The notes under the pieces were generated by a model. That model was not told the origin of the DNA. It saw nothing but the letters and a program-made list of their open reading frames with translations, and searched no databases. Of a stretch of 64,000 nucleotides of DNA, positions 25,593 through 40,500 are shown one piece after another (the first letter of the stretch is position 1; each line of letters opens with the position of its first letter). Origin of the DNA: Pontederia crassipes (lineage: Eukaryota; Streptophyta; Magnoliopsida; Commelinales; Pontederiaceae); contig CM060198.1 in NCBI GenBank assembly GCA_030549335.1, forward strand, positions 47,271,353-47,335,352, read 5' to 3'. The position numbers and the translations under genes were made by a program.

Positions 25593-28500
25593 CTAATCTG
25601 AATCGGTATCTATTGATAATCGAGGCCTCACAGAACGAGGCTGCCGAGGATGTGAGAATGAAGCATCAAGCCTTCTACTATTTGAACTCATACTGTTGGT
25701 TCTCGTATCATTTAGACCCAAAAGCAGGGGGGCTGCATTAACAAAAATGAGATGAATCTCTAACAAGAATGAGCAATCATATACTGGAAGCATTACATAA
25801 ATAGAAAAAAGGAAGAATGAAATCATTCAACTAATGGAAGACAGGAAAGTAACATAAAATCAGACAAACACCACAATTGTTCCTCACAAAACTATCAGCC
25901 ATAACATATGACAGAATCAAAATTGAATACAAGTAACAATATAATCTAGATAACAAAAATCACAAAATATGTGCTAGCAATTAGATAGAGAAGTTTTTCT
26001 GAAGCAGAAAAGGATGATTATCAGAGAACAATAGTCATCCAAGTTGAAGTGAACTCTTAGTAAAAAATGTTTTTGTTTCGAGAGATCTTAGTAAAAAATG
26101 ATACCCAGCACTCACCCAAAAACAACCTAAAATAAACTATGCAAGACTACTATTCCAGAGGTCATGGAATGACAGAAGTAGACAACAAAGATAAAAAATG
26201 ACGAAACGTTAATGGGCATCATTTATTGGTTAAGAAAACCATCATATCTGAAAGAAGAATATTCAATGCAAGAAAAATAAGCAAGCAATTCAAAGAAGCG
26301 GATGATAGAAAGCAGAAACAGCCTAGCTAGTACAAGAATTATTCAACAAGCTAGATATACAATTATCTCATCTTACAAGCAATCACACAATTAGTATCTC
26401 AAATCTCACCTGATGCCATGAACACATTTTCTTACTTTGATGTCAACTACGAAACCCTAGCCAAGGACATGGGCCTTCACATGATTACTCGTGATTCTTC
26501 AACCAATAACTACATTAACTCTTAACATAATAAATGGAGTAAATACAATCAATTTCACGAGACCTTCTAACTAGACTACAAAAGTGGTGCAGCAAAAGGA
26601 TGCTCGACTGCAGAAGAAAAGCCCATTTTTATTAATACCAAAAGGAAGGCTTTATCGGCTGAAGAGATGCATGTGGAACATCTAAATCAAGGATTACCTA
26701 GACCTCAGCTTTTCTACAAGAATAAGCCATGATCATCAATAGGTTAGCGAGTGGATTAAAGATTGAATTAATTGTACTTACCAGATTCATCTGTTGCAGC
26801 ATTCCGCCTCTTGTTGGATGGAAACTGCTGCTTTGCGCCTTGCCCATTCAAAGGAACAGATCTGGTAAGCCCTCCACCAGCAGAAAGACTCAGAGATGTC
26901 CAATCATCAGGGTTAATCCCATTTGTTAATTCAGTATTAACGATCAAATCTTCCTGAAGGGAACCTCCAGGACGACTAGGAAAAAATATTTGCAAAGAGG
27001 GATCATCGCTTGCAAAAGCAAGGGGATTATCAACCAAGCTTTCATGAATTTCCATATTAGAGTGGCATGTGGACAGACCTTGGACATGTGAAACATCATC
27101 CAAACCACCATGTGATGCCAAACCAAAGCCATTAATTGGCGCAGGCTCAAGTGAACCACGAGAGTCAATTAAAGCATCTGGAATACTAGGTTCTGTTCCA
27201 AATAACTGGAAGCCAGATTCTGCTTGAGGGCATGTCTGCAATGGCCACATAGGCACTCCAAAATCATCAGTGTTATTGCTAAAAAGACCAAGACCATTTG
27301 CCCCAACGTCATCATCAGCATATCTTTCTGAACCTCCTGGATGGCTGGGAAAGTTTAAAACATTGCCACCAGTTGGATGAGTATCGTACATAGTATCAGG
27401 AGAAACAAGTGTAGGATTATCTTCATCTGAGTCACTAAGAACAATCACATCTGGATCTTTCAGTGGAGATGGAGTTCTCTTTTCAACGCTATAAGTCGGA
27501 TCAATATTAAAAGAGGGAGGATTGTTGTTCAAAGATAGCTCAAAATTCTTCCCAACCTCCTGACCAACAGTTGGGTTGTCGCTGGAACTTCCAGTTGTGC
27601 TATTGTTTGTGGGCATGATGTTCTGATAATGGTCTTCAAACTTTGCAACATGATTCCGAGGAAGAAACTTCATGCCTTCAAAATTACTAAATTGCCAATC
27701 TTCATTTTCATTTCTCTTTATTCCTAATTTCAAATCTTCATTGCCTTCAGGAGAGCCTTCCTGCTTACTTTGCTTTAGCTTTACTAAGTCAGGTTTTATG
27801 TCATCAACTGTAAAAGGACAAAGAGAACCATCTGGCAAGTGCCATTTAGCAAGATCCTTAAACTCAATTTCATTTTTCGCACGCCAAGAACCATCAGGCT
27901 TTACTTCGATTTCAGTTATGTCTTCTCCACATTCTCGCAACTATTTCACCAAATGGATGCAAAAGAAGACTCGATATAAGAACTAAGAAACAAATTTAAA
28001 TAGAAACATCGTTCAAAAGAACATACCATAGAAGTGATGGGATTGAAATATGGATCAATAATGATGTGTTCAAGAGAAAAATTCTTTAGGCATAATGGAC
28101 ATTGCCACTGCATCAGAAAAAAAATATGTAGATGAATGCAAAGAAAAGAAATAGAAAGATGATTGTAAAATAATAAGAAACAATAAAGACCTTCCGAGAT
28201 CGCTGATTAAGTTCAACAAAAGTTTCTAAGTCAAAACAGCGGATATGAACACAAGGCTTGAATCTTCCTGCAATTCTAATTCGAGATCCACTCATCTGCA
28301 AGAAACATAATAAATGATCAACATTCCAACAGAGGCGACGCCACACTTCAGCAGTAGCATTTCATGTTAAATATACACATTCAACAAGAATAAACTATAC
28401 CTTCTAATTAATTAAGTGGAAAAACAACAGATTTCATAGATAATTATCTATATATCTGGCCACAGAGGATAAAGAAAATTCCATCATCTAACCAAAGTGT

Positions 28501-31500
28501 TTCTAGTGCCCAATACATACAAGAAAACGTAATCAACTGCAACAAGATACTTACAGGGACAATCATGAGACAAATGAAGAGATTGCAGAAAGTGTGAAAT
28601 TTTCATGGGCAAGAGTATACCAAAGAGCCAAACAAGTATGCAGAGGTAAAACTTAGAAGACAAAAACTATTTTGTGTTTTTGCACTATGGGCAGAAGTAG
28701 CATGAAGATTTAAACATATTATGCATTGTTGCTGTTGATTTCTTTTTTATTCATTGATTAAAGAAAAAAATAATAATAATAATAATAATAAAAAAATAAT
28801 AATAATAATAAAAAAAAAATAAACTCCGCCTATATTTTATAGCCGGTCCCAAGCCCGGATAAAGGAGGAGGGTTGTGTTAGGCCCCGACAGCCAACATAA
28901 AATCATGTCGAATCTTATGAACATGGATCAACGAATATATTATGTTAATGCTAGGTCGTTACCCGTAAGTAACGCGCTGTACAGCTCGGGTACAGTGATA
29001 AGAGAGCAAGAGCCGCTGCATCCTCGCCTGAATGCAGTGTTAAATGAGCAAGGGCTACCGCACTCTAATGGACGGAGGCGGTTAAAGAAGCTAGTTCATG
29101 AGACTAAGGTCAGATTAGGTTCTTGGAACATTGGGACATTGAATGGGAAGCGCCTCGAGGTGGCACAAGTAATGGACCAACGTAAGATTAGTATCTTATG
29201 CTTGCAAGAAACTAGATGAGTGGGAGAGGGAAGTAAAGAGATTAGGTTAAATGGTTCCAAACTTTGGTACACAGGTAAGGTAAATGGAAGGAATGGTGTT
29301 GGTATTATCGCGGATGCAGAATGGAGGAAGAATGTTGTGGAAGTTAAAAGGATTGAGGATCGAATCATATCTGTGAAAGTAATTGTTGGAAAGGAGACTA
29401 TGAACATTATTAGTGCATATGCACTCCAAGTAGGAGCAGAATCACATCTCAAAGAGAAGTTTTGGGCAGATATGGAGGGTTTGATTGAAAGTATACCAAT
29501 AACCGAAAAAGTTTATATTGGGGGAGACCTTAATGGACATGTTGGTAAAGAGGCAGGACCACATGCAAGGGTTCATGGTGGTTTTGGTTTTGGGGAGTTG
29601 AATGAGGAAGGACAAACTATTATTGATTTTTCTTTAGCATACGACCTTAAGATTATCAACACTTGTTTTAGGAAGAGAGAGGAACATTTAATCACATACA
29701 AAAGTGGAACTCATAGGTCTCAAATCGATTTTTTCTTGACAAGAAATACTGATAAAAGACGTTGTACTAATTGTAAAGTAATTCCTGGGCATGGGGTGAC
29801 TACACAACATAGATTGTTAGTTCTTGATATGCAAATAAAATGTATAAAACCAAAATCCCGAACAGTTTTTGATCGAAAGATCAAGTGGTGGCAGTTAAAA
29901 GGGGAGAAGCGAGAGACTTTTAGAAGTAAGTTATTAGAGGAAAGTGTGTGGGAGTTAGAAGGAGATGCTAGTATCATGTGGAGGAATGTGGCAAAAAAGG
30001 TTGAAATGGTTGCTAAAGCCATTTTAGGAGAATCAAAAGGTTTTGGACCACGAGATAAGGAGACTTGGTGGTGGAATGAGGAGGTCCAAGAAAAGGTGCG
30101 TAATAAGAAGAATTGTTTCAAGGCGATACACTTGGATAATAGTTCTGACAATTGAGAAAAGTATCGTTTGGCGAAAAGGGAGGCTAAGAAGGCAGTTAGT
30201 GATGCTCGTACTAAAGCATATGAGGGGTTTTATAAGGATTTAGGGACAAAGGCTGGTGAACAAAGGATTTACAAGATTGCAAGGAATAAAGAGAAGGAGT
30301 CGAGAGATTTGGATCAAGTAAGATGCATAAAAAATGAAGTTGGCAAGGTTTTAGTTACTGAAGGAGATATTAAGAACAGATGGGAAGAGTATTTCTATAA
30401 GCTATTTAATGATGGATGTGAAGGTTCCCGTTGTGATTTGAAGGACTTGACAGTTAGCGAATGTGAACTTAATAGGTCATTTTATCGTAGAATTAGAGTC
30501 TCGGAGGTTAGCGAAGCTCTTAAGAAAATGGAGAATGGTAAAGCCGTTGGACCGGATGGTATACCGATTGAAGTTTGGAAATGTTTAGGAGAAAAAGGTG
30601 TGTTGTGGTTATGTAAACTATTTAATGAGATTTTACGGTCGAAAAAGATGCCTGATGATTGGAGATTAAGTACATTAGTTCCTATTTACAAAAATAAAGG
30701 GGATATTCAGAATTGTGCAAATTATAGAGGGATTAAACTTATGAGTCACACTATGAAATTATGGGAAAAAGTGATTGAGCATAGATTGAGAACGGAGACT
30801 AGTATTTCTGAGAGACAATTTGGGTTCATGCCAGGAAGATCCACTACAGAGGCGATTTATTTACTAAGGGGGATGATGGAGAAGTATCGAAGTAGGAGAA
30901 GAGACTTACATATGGCTTTCATTGACTTAGAGAAGGCGTATGATCGGGTACCAAGGGATGTACTTTGGAAAGCCTTGCAAAAGAAGAGGGTGAATGTTGC
31001 CTACATTAAGGTAATACAAGATATGTACGATGGGGCATTGACTAGGGTTAGGACACCCGGAGGTGAGACAACTGAATTTCCTATAGGAATTGGCCTACAT
31101 CAAGGATCAGCTTTAAGCCCGTATCTATTTAACTTAGTTATCGATGCTATAACCGAGAGTATCACAGAGGAGGTACCTAAGTGCATGCTATTTGCGGATG
31201 ATATAGTACTTTTAGCGGATTCAAGAGAAGAGATTAATACAAAATTGGAAATATGGAGAAATACGTTGGAGTCAAAGGGTTTTCGTTTAAGTAGGAATAA
31301 AACAGAATATATGCATAGCAATTTCACAAATAAACAACTTAGAGACGATTTGAAAGTTAGGTTAGGGGAGGATATAATTCCTCAAGTGACAAAGTTTAAA
31401 TATTTAGGATCAATTGTAAGACAAGATGGTGAGATTGATGACGATGTTAATCATAGAATTCAAGCTGGTTGGTGTAAGTGGAGGAAAGCCACTGGAGTTC

Positions 31501-34500
31501 TTTGTGATAGAAAAGTACCCAACAAAGTTAAAGGAAAATTCTATCGTACTGCTATAAGGCCAGCAGTGTTATATGGTAGTGAATGTTGGGCTATGAAGGG
31601 ACAACATGAACGTAAAGTGGGGGTAGCCGAAATGAGGATGTTGAGATGGATGTGTGGTCATACAAGATTAGATAAGATTAGGAATGACCATATACGTGAA
31701 CGAGTCGGAGTGGCTCCTATTAGTGAGAAAATGGTAGAGAATCGCTTGAGATGGTTTGGTCATGTTCAGAGAAGACCATTAGATGCGCCAGTAAGAAGAG
31801 TAGATCAAATAATCTGGAGTCCGATTAAAAGAGGGAGAGGGAGGCCAAGGCGGACACTTGGCGAACTAATAGAGCAAGATCTATTGGTGAATAATATACC
31901 GAAAGGTTTGGTTACTAATAGAGCGGAATGGCGTCGTATGATCCATGTAGCCGACCCCACCTAGTGGGATAAGGCTTTGTTGTTGTTGTATTAAAGAAAA
32001 AAATACAGGAACAAATACAAAAAAGAAGAAAAATAAATAAATAATTGAGCAGTTAGTTTCTGGACCGCAGTCCATGATAGGAATCAGTATTAACAAAAAA
32101 AATGTTACTTCACAGAGCAGCAGGCAAATTGGACCCTCTATACCAGGGAAAAAAATGGCCCCTCTTCACATCAGATCATAACAAGAGAATATACTAAAAA
32201 AAACAGAATTTTGATGGGAAAAGGCTCTGTAATCAGAGATTGGCAGCAGCAACCGAGACTTAGTAGCATGGTTCGTTAAGATTCAGGTTGGGAGCATCAT
32301 TTTATTTCGCACGAGGAAAATAGATACCAATACCAGAGGATGATGACAGAAAAGTATATTTTTCACATGTTGGTTATGTCTAATAGTCGTTATATCATCA
32401 CTTACAGGGCAACGGAGATTGACTGTGACAGAATCAGCCACTACTTCTAAGTCGCTGTCGCTGTCAGCATTTTCCATGTCACCACCCCCAACGCAGCGAC
32501 GAACACGAGCAAGGGCATCCTCAAAACACTCACCATCAGCTTCCTTCGGTATCAAACTTAATATCTGCATACATATAATCAACTCAGGCAAATACAAACA
32601 GTGTTAACAAGAGCATCAAAAGCACTGTGGGCATCTACTTACACCATTATGCATGCAAGTATGCAATTACTAATATAACAAGACCAAATCTAATAGAAAC
32701 AGAAAATATAAGCTCCGTTAAGTCACAAAGTCCAAGAATCGCCTATCAAAATATCAGTCCGCAAAGAGATAAGCAAAAGTTGATAAAAGAACAAAACATT
32801 CCCTATGTTATAAAAGACAGTTAAAAGAATAATTAATTCCAGCCTTATAGAACGTTTAGTCCACTCAGGATAAATGTATTTCATCTCAATTTTTTGCACA
32901 AATTCCATCTCAAGTCATAAGGGGAACGTGGCAATTATGCACACATTATTATTGTACCTATGCACTTTCACGATATAACCCAGATGCTAGGGATATAGAA
33001 CAAGTGCACTTGTTCTTAGAGAGTAAAAAAAATTCACAGGATAGACAACCAAAATTTGAGTCCTCCAAACAAGTCAATCATTTGTTTCAAGATGTTAAAC
33101 CGAATGCCATAAATGAAAAAAACACGAAATAATACATTCACATTATTATATTTGAACTGGTCATGTAAAACATTATGTGCATTACCTGTTGAACTGTCCG
33201 CCTCTTTGCCAACCGAATTCCAAAACAAAAAATTCGAGCATCACATCTTGATAAACAAATCTTGTTTAAGCCTTCCTTACTGTATGAAGTGATCTGTACA
33301 TGTAAGGAGGAGAAACAGGAAAAAAGTTATTTTAACGGCAGGTCAAGAGGAGTTGAAATGGATACAAGAACACAGAAAACAACTAAAAGTGCAAGAATTG
33401 ATCGTGAACTCCATGCATTCATCTTTTCCATTAAAGGTTTAATCAGTATGTTTTCATGTTCTTAGTGAGTTTCTTGTTCTAGAATTTAGAACTCACAGTG
33501 CAATGTGTCATAATGCAAAGCCGTGCGTAATGTCAGATGCGTGCAATTAGCAAAATGGCTATAGAGTATTAACCATAGCAAAAGCAAAAAAAATGTCTTC
33601 ATTGTAACAATACACGAAAGTTCAGCAAGAGCTAGAGTCCCGCCACCAGCAGCCCCTGCCAGAGGCGCCATCTCCATCTCCGGCGTTCCCCCCGGCGGCG
33701 CCATCCCTTTCTCACAACATCCAGCGGCCCATTTGTTCACCATGCGTCGCAGAGAACGATGCTCTGCCGATGGATGGTTGACCCTCACTCGCACCCGCTG
33801 CCATCCAGTGACCCGCTGTTACAGGTGCCTACAGAAGTCGTCTTGCCTCCATATCGTGCTGGAAAGGTGACCTGCCACCCCGTCGAACAACTCCTTTGCC
33901 ATGGCGATCCCTCTGTCCGACAGCCTCACCGTCCCATGGTCACCAGAAATCCAACATGGCATTGAACTCCTCAGCGGATGCATCATAGGCAAGATCACCA
34001 GCACCTCCCCTGACCTGGCGGTGCTCCACTAGGCAGTCATCACCAGCAAGGACGCATCGCTGCCGTTGCACCTGAACCGGATATCGCCGGGCCTCTGGTT
34101 GCTCGTCCCAGGGTCCTCGCAACAACACGACACCCTCCAATCAACGCCGACCAGCTTCCCGCCGCATTCCTGGATCAAGTGGCGACAATGGCGGATTGAG
34201 GATGGCGCGACAGTAGCACCCCCCCCCCCCCCGGATACGTCGCTCGATCGACATTTGCGGCTTGCCTCTCCACCTCCAGCAGCCAGAGATTGCAATGGCA
34301 ATAGCGCAGCAACTCGACAACCCCATCGTCGTCACCCTTCCTGCAATCAGGTCACCGGGCTTGTCAACCACGACTATAGAGATCAAAGCTCACTCAGACT
34401 GCCCTATGCCGGCGTCGATGATTCTCCGCGTGGGCGCCGGCATTTTTCTACTCCATTTGCAGCCAGCCAAATGCATCGCATCACGGGCGGAGGCGGTCGC

Positions 34501-37500
34501 CGGCCAACTGTCGTCACCAACCCAGTTGGCGCAGGCGTCAGGGAGCAGGATACCTGCAGGCCAGCCTGGCGCAGATCAGAGCCATACTGTTTTTCAAAAT
34601 TGCCCTCTCATCCACCCACTACAGCCCGACCCTGAACCGCGGTCCACTCAAGCCCGGTCTGAGCCACCGTGAATGCCGGTTCGAGGCCAAACCCAAACTC
34701 CATCTTCCCCACTGCCGACTCGCCCCACTCTTCACTGACCATCCTCTGGCAACCATTGCCCCACCTCCACCACCCCACTCCACCGGCCAAGCCTGACACC
34801 AACCATTTCACCCCATCCTCAGCTCCCTCGATCTGTGCTCGTTGGGCTGGCCGCCGCCCAGGCAAATCTCAAGATGACTGGCGACATGTTTGCTTCCCAT
34901 TGTTATCGGCAGCGGCAGCACGCTGCGACAGTCACACACCCACCCCCACCCCCCCACCAGTGATGCACCTACTGCCTGAGTCGCCACCGATGGATGAGAC
35001 GCAGGGCTTGCCGTACGCCATCCTGTTTCAGAGGCTCTGGCTGGAGGATGCAGAGGGGGAGCCCCTCTTGTACAGAGGCTCCGGCTGCCCGGCAGCACTG
35101 CTGCCGTGTTGCATCGACGCTGCCAGCAGGCCTCTCAACGCCGTCAAGGAGGCTGGCGGTTGTTCAGGACACCACGGAGATTGAGCCCCTCCTAGCTGGG
35201 AGGGCTGATGACGAGGTCTGCCTGGTGGCGGAAGCGGCGGGATTGCGCCACATGTGCCGACAGGCCCGCCTGTGATCAGAAGTGGTGAGAGGGAGGTTGA
35301 TGTGGCTCTACTTCAGGAGACCAAGCTGGCCAGATATGGAACCTGATTTGGGGGGGCCCGTATGTCGGAGCATCTTTTTCCTTCATGCAGTGAGCCAATC
35401 AGGTGGATGTATTATTGATTGGCGGTCGGATTCCTGGATGGCACACTTCTCAATGACAGATCACCTACGGGCCGGGGGGATGGCACAGACATCTCATCTC
35501 TTGTGTATACAGGCCCTGCTCGGCATCCTTACCTAGCACCTTAAGGGAGGAGCTCAGAAATGCGGGCACTCATCTTCAAAACGCCCGCTGGTTGATTGGG
35601 GGAGACTTCAATGTCATACTTGACATGGAGGACGCGAGGGAGGGATGCTGGAGCAAAGGAGTTCAGAGACTTTATTGACTCACATTCATTGGTCAATTTT
35701 TCGGCCTCCAATGGTAGATTCACATGGAGAAGCACAGTTGCTGTTCTCAGATCATTGGAGTTAGCAAAGGCTCACCAGTTGGCAGATGTCTAGGCTCTCG
35801 ATCGACCGCTCTCGTACCATACTCCTCTCTTGTGGCGGTCCAGTAATGGTCGGCACAGCGCTCCCTCTTCCGTTTTGAGCGCTTATGGCTCTTGGAGGAT
35901 GGCTTTCGCCACATGGTGGAGGAGCATTAGCATAGTGTAGCGGTCTTGAACTCAACAGCTAGGTCATTGGCGGCGCTCTTGGCCAACTTGCGGTCCTTCC
36001 TTTGCCAGCACCGACAACAGATCTGGGAGGACCGGACACGTCGCAGGTCAGAGGTCTTGGGGCTGGTCGCTCAAATGGACCGCCTTGAGGACTCCTGTCA
36101 ACTCACCGACACTGAGGTAGCCATGCGTCGACGCGCACAAGAGACCATCCAATTAGAGGACAGGATAGTGGAAACTCAATGGGGCAACACTCCTGACTTG
36201 GCTTCAGGAGGAAGATGCCAACATTCGGCTTTTTCACTTATATGCGAGCTCTCGTCAGAGGACTAGGATCAAGCAGATAAGAGGTGCAGGGCTGGCAGAT
36301 CACTGGCCACCATAGCATCGAGGCGGCCATCACTTCATACTATGGTGCAACATCTAGGTGGCGTCCGCGAGCCGCTACCGGTGAGCTCCTCAAAATATTG
36401 TCCAACTTACTGAGGTACAGTCTTCATTGTTGGTGCAGGCTATCACGGAGGACGAAGTGACAGGCCCTATGGGACCTCAATAGCAAGGCTGCTCTAAGTC
36501 TAGACGGCTTCTCATTTTTCTTCTAGAGGGGGAGTTTTGGCCATTAATGCGAGAGGACATGCTGGCAGTCCTCCGAGAGTTCACAAGCAGGAACAAGACT
36601 TTGAGCGCCTCAACCGGTTCCTGCTATTCTTGCCACCGAAGCGCACCCCGACTGAGTGAGTGGACTTTCGGCCGATTGCCCTATCCAACGCCATCTACCT
36701 TTTTGTGGCTCGAGTAGTGGCGAATCGGCTATGGGAGGTGCTTCTGGAACTGATCCATCTTGCTCAATCAGCTTTCATCCAGGGCCGGACCATCACCGAT
36801 AGATATACCATCGTCTCGGAGATTATTTTTCGATGGAGGACTAGCTGCCAAGAATTTTTATGGAAGATCGATTTCTCTAGAAACTATGATGTGTTCTGTC
36901 TTTTCTTTGGCATTCACTACAAGACCTAGATCGCCTGGATGATGCGTTATATCACCTCCGCCTCATTCTCGGTCCTAGTCAATGGGGCGCGATCGGGGGA
37001 GTGGGTGCAACCACAGTTTGGAATTCGTGAGGGCTGCCCTCTAGCTCCCATGTTCGTTCTCGTAGTTGATGCTTGCGAGGCGGGCCTCTTCAGCGGCTTT
37101 GTCGGGAGCCTCGTTCCTTCCTACAGTATGCGGATGACAGTGTTCTTCGTCGAGGGCTCGATGCAAAAGGCCCGCCGAGTAGCCATTCTTGACCTGTTCG
37201 ACGCGACAACTGGCCTTCAAATTAACCATGCCAAAGTCCTTCATTCCTTTTGGCATGTTTACTGCAGCTCGATGCGCAGCCCAACTTCACACCCCGCCTT
37301 CCACTCTCAGATCGCCACATCAGCATAAGTGCCTTCGGCTTTCAAACCGCCACATCAGCTTCAGATAGTAGACTCCGGTCACTGAGCGCATGGAGCATAG
37401 ACTCCATGGCTGGAGTTCACGACTGCTATCACACGGAGGCCGACTCATCCTGCTTCGTTTGGTGCTTTCAGCACTTCCTGACTCATCCTGCTTCATTTGG

Positions 37501-40500
37501 TGCTTTCGGCACTTCCCACACATTACATGATAGTCCTTCAGTTGCCGGCTTAGGTACTCACATGCTTAGATTCTTAGAGAAGCAAGTTTTTTTGGAAGGG
37601 AATGATCCAAATCGCCGATGAGTTCACCTTGTTGCTTGGAGCAATATTTGTTGTCACACCTCCCACAAAGGTCTCGAGGTTCGCGATCTTCATTGCGCTG
37701 GCTTAGGCGGATTATGGGACCAGAGGATATTCTTTGACAAACGATTTTCTACACTTTCTATCCTGGGAGTCGAGGACCGTCTTGCCTCGTGAAGCTTCAT
37801 CCTTTTGGAGGAGAGTGGCAGCACTAGTCCCACGAGTACACCCCCTCATGGTCCTCTCCCTCGGCTCTGGGAAGGACTTTTCCTTCTGGCTTCATGATTG
37901 ATCACTCAGTGGCACACTTGCAGAGGCTTTCCCTCGCTATGGGCCTTGGTGACGCACCCAAAGGTGATGGTGGCGGAGGCGGAAACGTGGACCGAAGCCG
38001 GCGGGCCGGGCTTAAGCTCATGGTCCCCTCTTTTTGGCCCACATCTCTCGTACCAACATTTCACAGAGTTTTTGGCACTTCTGGCCGCCCTCCGCCCAAA
38101 CCGCTCCAGACGATTGGGTCTGGCTATCGGAGTCTATGTGCACAACCTCTACTTCCGCTTCCTTCCCGCCATTACATTGCCCCAGGACCGATTGCAAACT
38201 TGCTTGGTGAGTTTGGATACCGCTGAAGGTCAAGATCTTCCCTTGGCTCATGCGGTGTGGATGGCTTCTCATTAGGAGGTACACACATCCTCCGTGCTGT
38301 GTGGTGGGGCAAAGGACATCGCTCATCTATTTTTTGAGTGCCCAACATCCTTGGGCATTTGGTTGCAGACGAGCATTACGAGTTCTTCTCATCTGACTAT
38401 GAGACGGTGTGGAAGTTATTACGAGTTTTGGCACAGAAGAGATAGAGGTGCAGAGCGCCACTAGCGAATTTTTTGTCTAGTGCTTGGGCCATTTGACTCC
38501 AGTGCAATGGCATCATTTTTTGCAGGAAGAGATGGCAGGTTGAGCGTATTGTACACCACATCTCTTTCCTTATTCGAGAGTGGGGTTTTGGTTAGCCGAG
38601 ATAATTTTCATCTTTTGTTACTCTCTGATTACACCTGTACATTCATCCCAGAGTTTATAGGCACGATGGGCACCCCACGCAAATACTTCTTGTGCCCTTT
38701 GTGGGGAGATGGAGGAGGACATTACTCACTTATTCTTCATATGTCAGGTGTCCCGAGAGGTATGGTTGCGAACGAGTATAATGGGTGGTGTTCCACTGGC
38801 GGTTGTAGATTTCTGGCAGGCACTGCAGGGACGTCACAGACAGAGACTGTGCTGGAGACTTACACTAGCGACCTTTCTGGCCGATGCTTGGGCCATATGG
38901 CTCCAGCGCAACCATGTCATTTTTTGTGGGGAGAGATACCAGGTGGAGAGTATTGTACATCACATGTTTTGTCTTCTTCGGTAGTGGGGTTTTGATTAGT
39001 ACCTGTGGTTTCCCTCTTTTGCCGCTCTCCTCTAGAGTGCGTTCCATATGTACATGATGTCTCTTTTCATTAATATATATATATATATACATGGATTACA
39101 CCTGTATATTCATCCCAGAGTTTATAGGCACGATGGGCACCCCACGCAGATACTTCTTGTGCCCTTTGTGGGGAGATGGAGGAGGACATTACTCACTTAT
39201 TCTTCATATGTCAGGTGTCCCGGGGTCACGGACGAGTATAATGGGTGGTGTTCCACCGGCAGTTGTAGATTTCTGGCAGGCACTGCGGGGACGTCACAGA
39301 CAGAGACTGTGCTGGAGACTTACACTAGCGACCTTTCTGGCCGGTGCTTGGGCCATATGGCTCCAGCGCAACCATATCATGTTTTGTGGGGAGAGATACC
39401 AGGTGGAGAGTATTGTACATCACATGTTTTGTCTTCTTCGGTAGTGGGGTTTTGATTAGTACCTGTGGTTCCCCTCTTTTGCCGCTCTCCTCTAGAGAGT
39501 GTTCCATATGTACATGATGTCTCTTTTCATTGATATATATATATATATACATGGATGACAACCAAACTGGTAGTCATCATTTTCCCTCTCAAAAAGAATA
39601 TATTCATCCCACAGTTATATATACATATGGATGACAACCACAACTCCGGTGGTCATCCTTTTTCTCCTTAAAAAAAAAAGAAATTATAATGTCAAGTACT
39701 AAATTAGAAATGTATATATCAGCAGTTATATAATATTTCCTGTGGTAAGAGCACATAATCTGTGAACATAATGAGTACACAGGATATCAGATAGCAAAGA
39801 AATGGAAATTAATGAGCAGTTAATTTTAATGATGACATAGATAGACACATGAAAATGGAGTGGTTAGACAAGATAATAAAGTTTCAAGTCTTATGAATCC
39901 ATATACACTTCTTTTGTATAAGTAATGGAACCCACCACTAGGCCATCATCTCGGCCATTGATTCCCAATGACTGTGAGCCTGGCCTATTCACCGCACGGA
40001 CTGCAGTACCTGTTGGCAGATGAAGATAAATAAATTGAACTGAACACAATGTTTACACAAAAATAAGTTTCTCCCTAACAGAAGGTGATCTAGCAAAGAA
40101 ATGTTCTACTTATGTAAACATCTGGAGGAATTACGAAAAGATATGCATCCTATTATGACCATAATGCATCAAAACATAACACAATCCATTCAGAGAGCTC
40201 TCAAAAAAATTTGTCAGTGAGAAAAGCTGTAATGAAAACTACCAATTTGGTGAATACACTGAAGAGGAGCACAATACCAACCCAAATGATCAAAATATAA
40301 CACAACTTCTATCAGTGAGAACTAGTTGTAATGAACACTGCCAATCTGGTTAATACACTGAAGAGCACAATAGCAACCGAAATGGTCTGGAAACATAATG
40401 GATGTGCATCAGGTACTCATTAGAGGATGGCAGAACAAATGAACACACAAATTATAGTGGTTGATGATTAGTCTAAACCACAAACTTTAAGTAAGCAACT

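Noticed and set aside
38480-39455. Two similar plus-strand proteins of 117-171 codons, at first sight a duplicated gene
   Set aside because: They are the C-terminal region of an L1 LINE, repeated by a tandem duplication of its 3' end.
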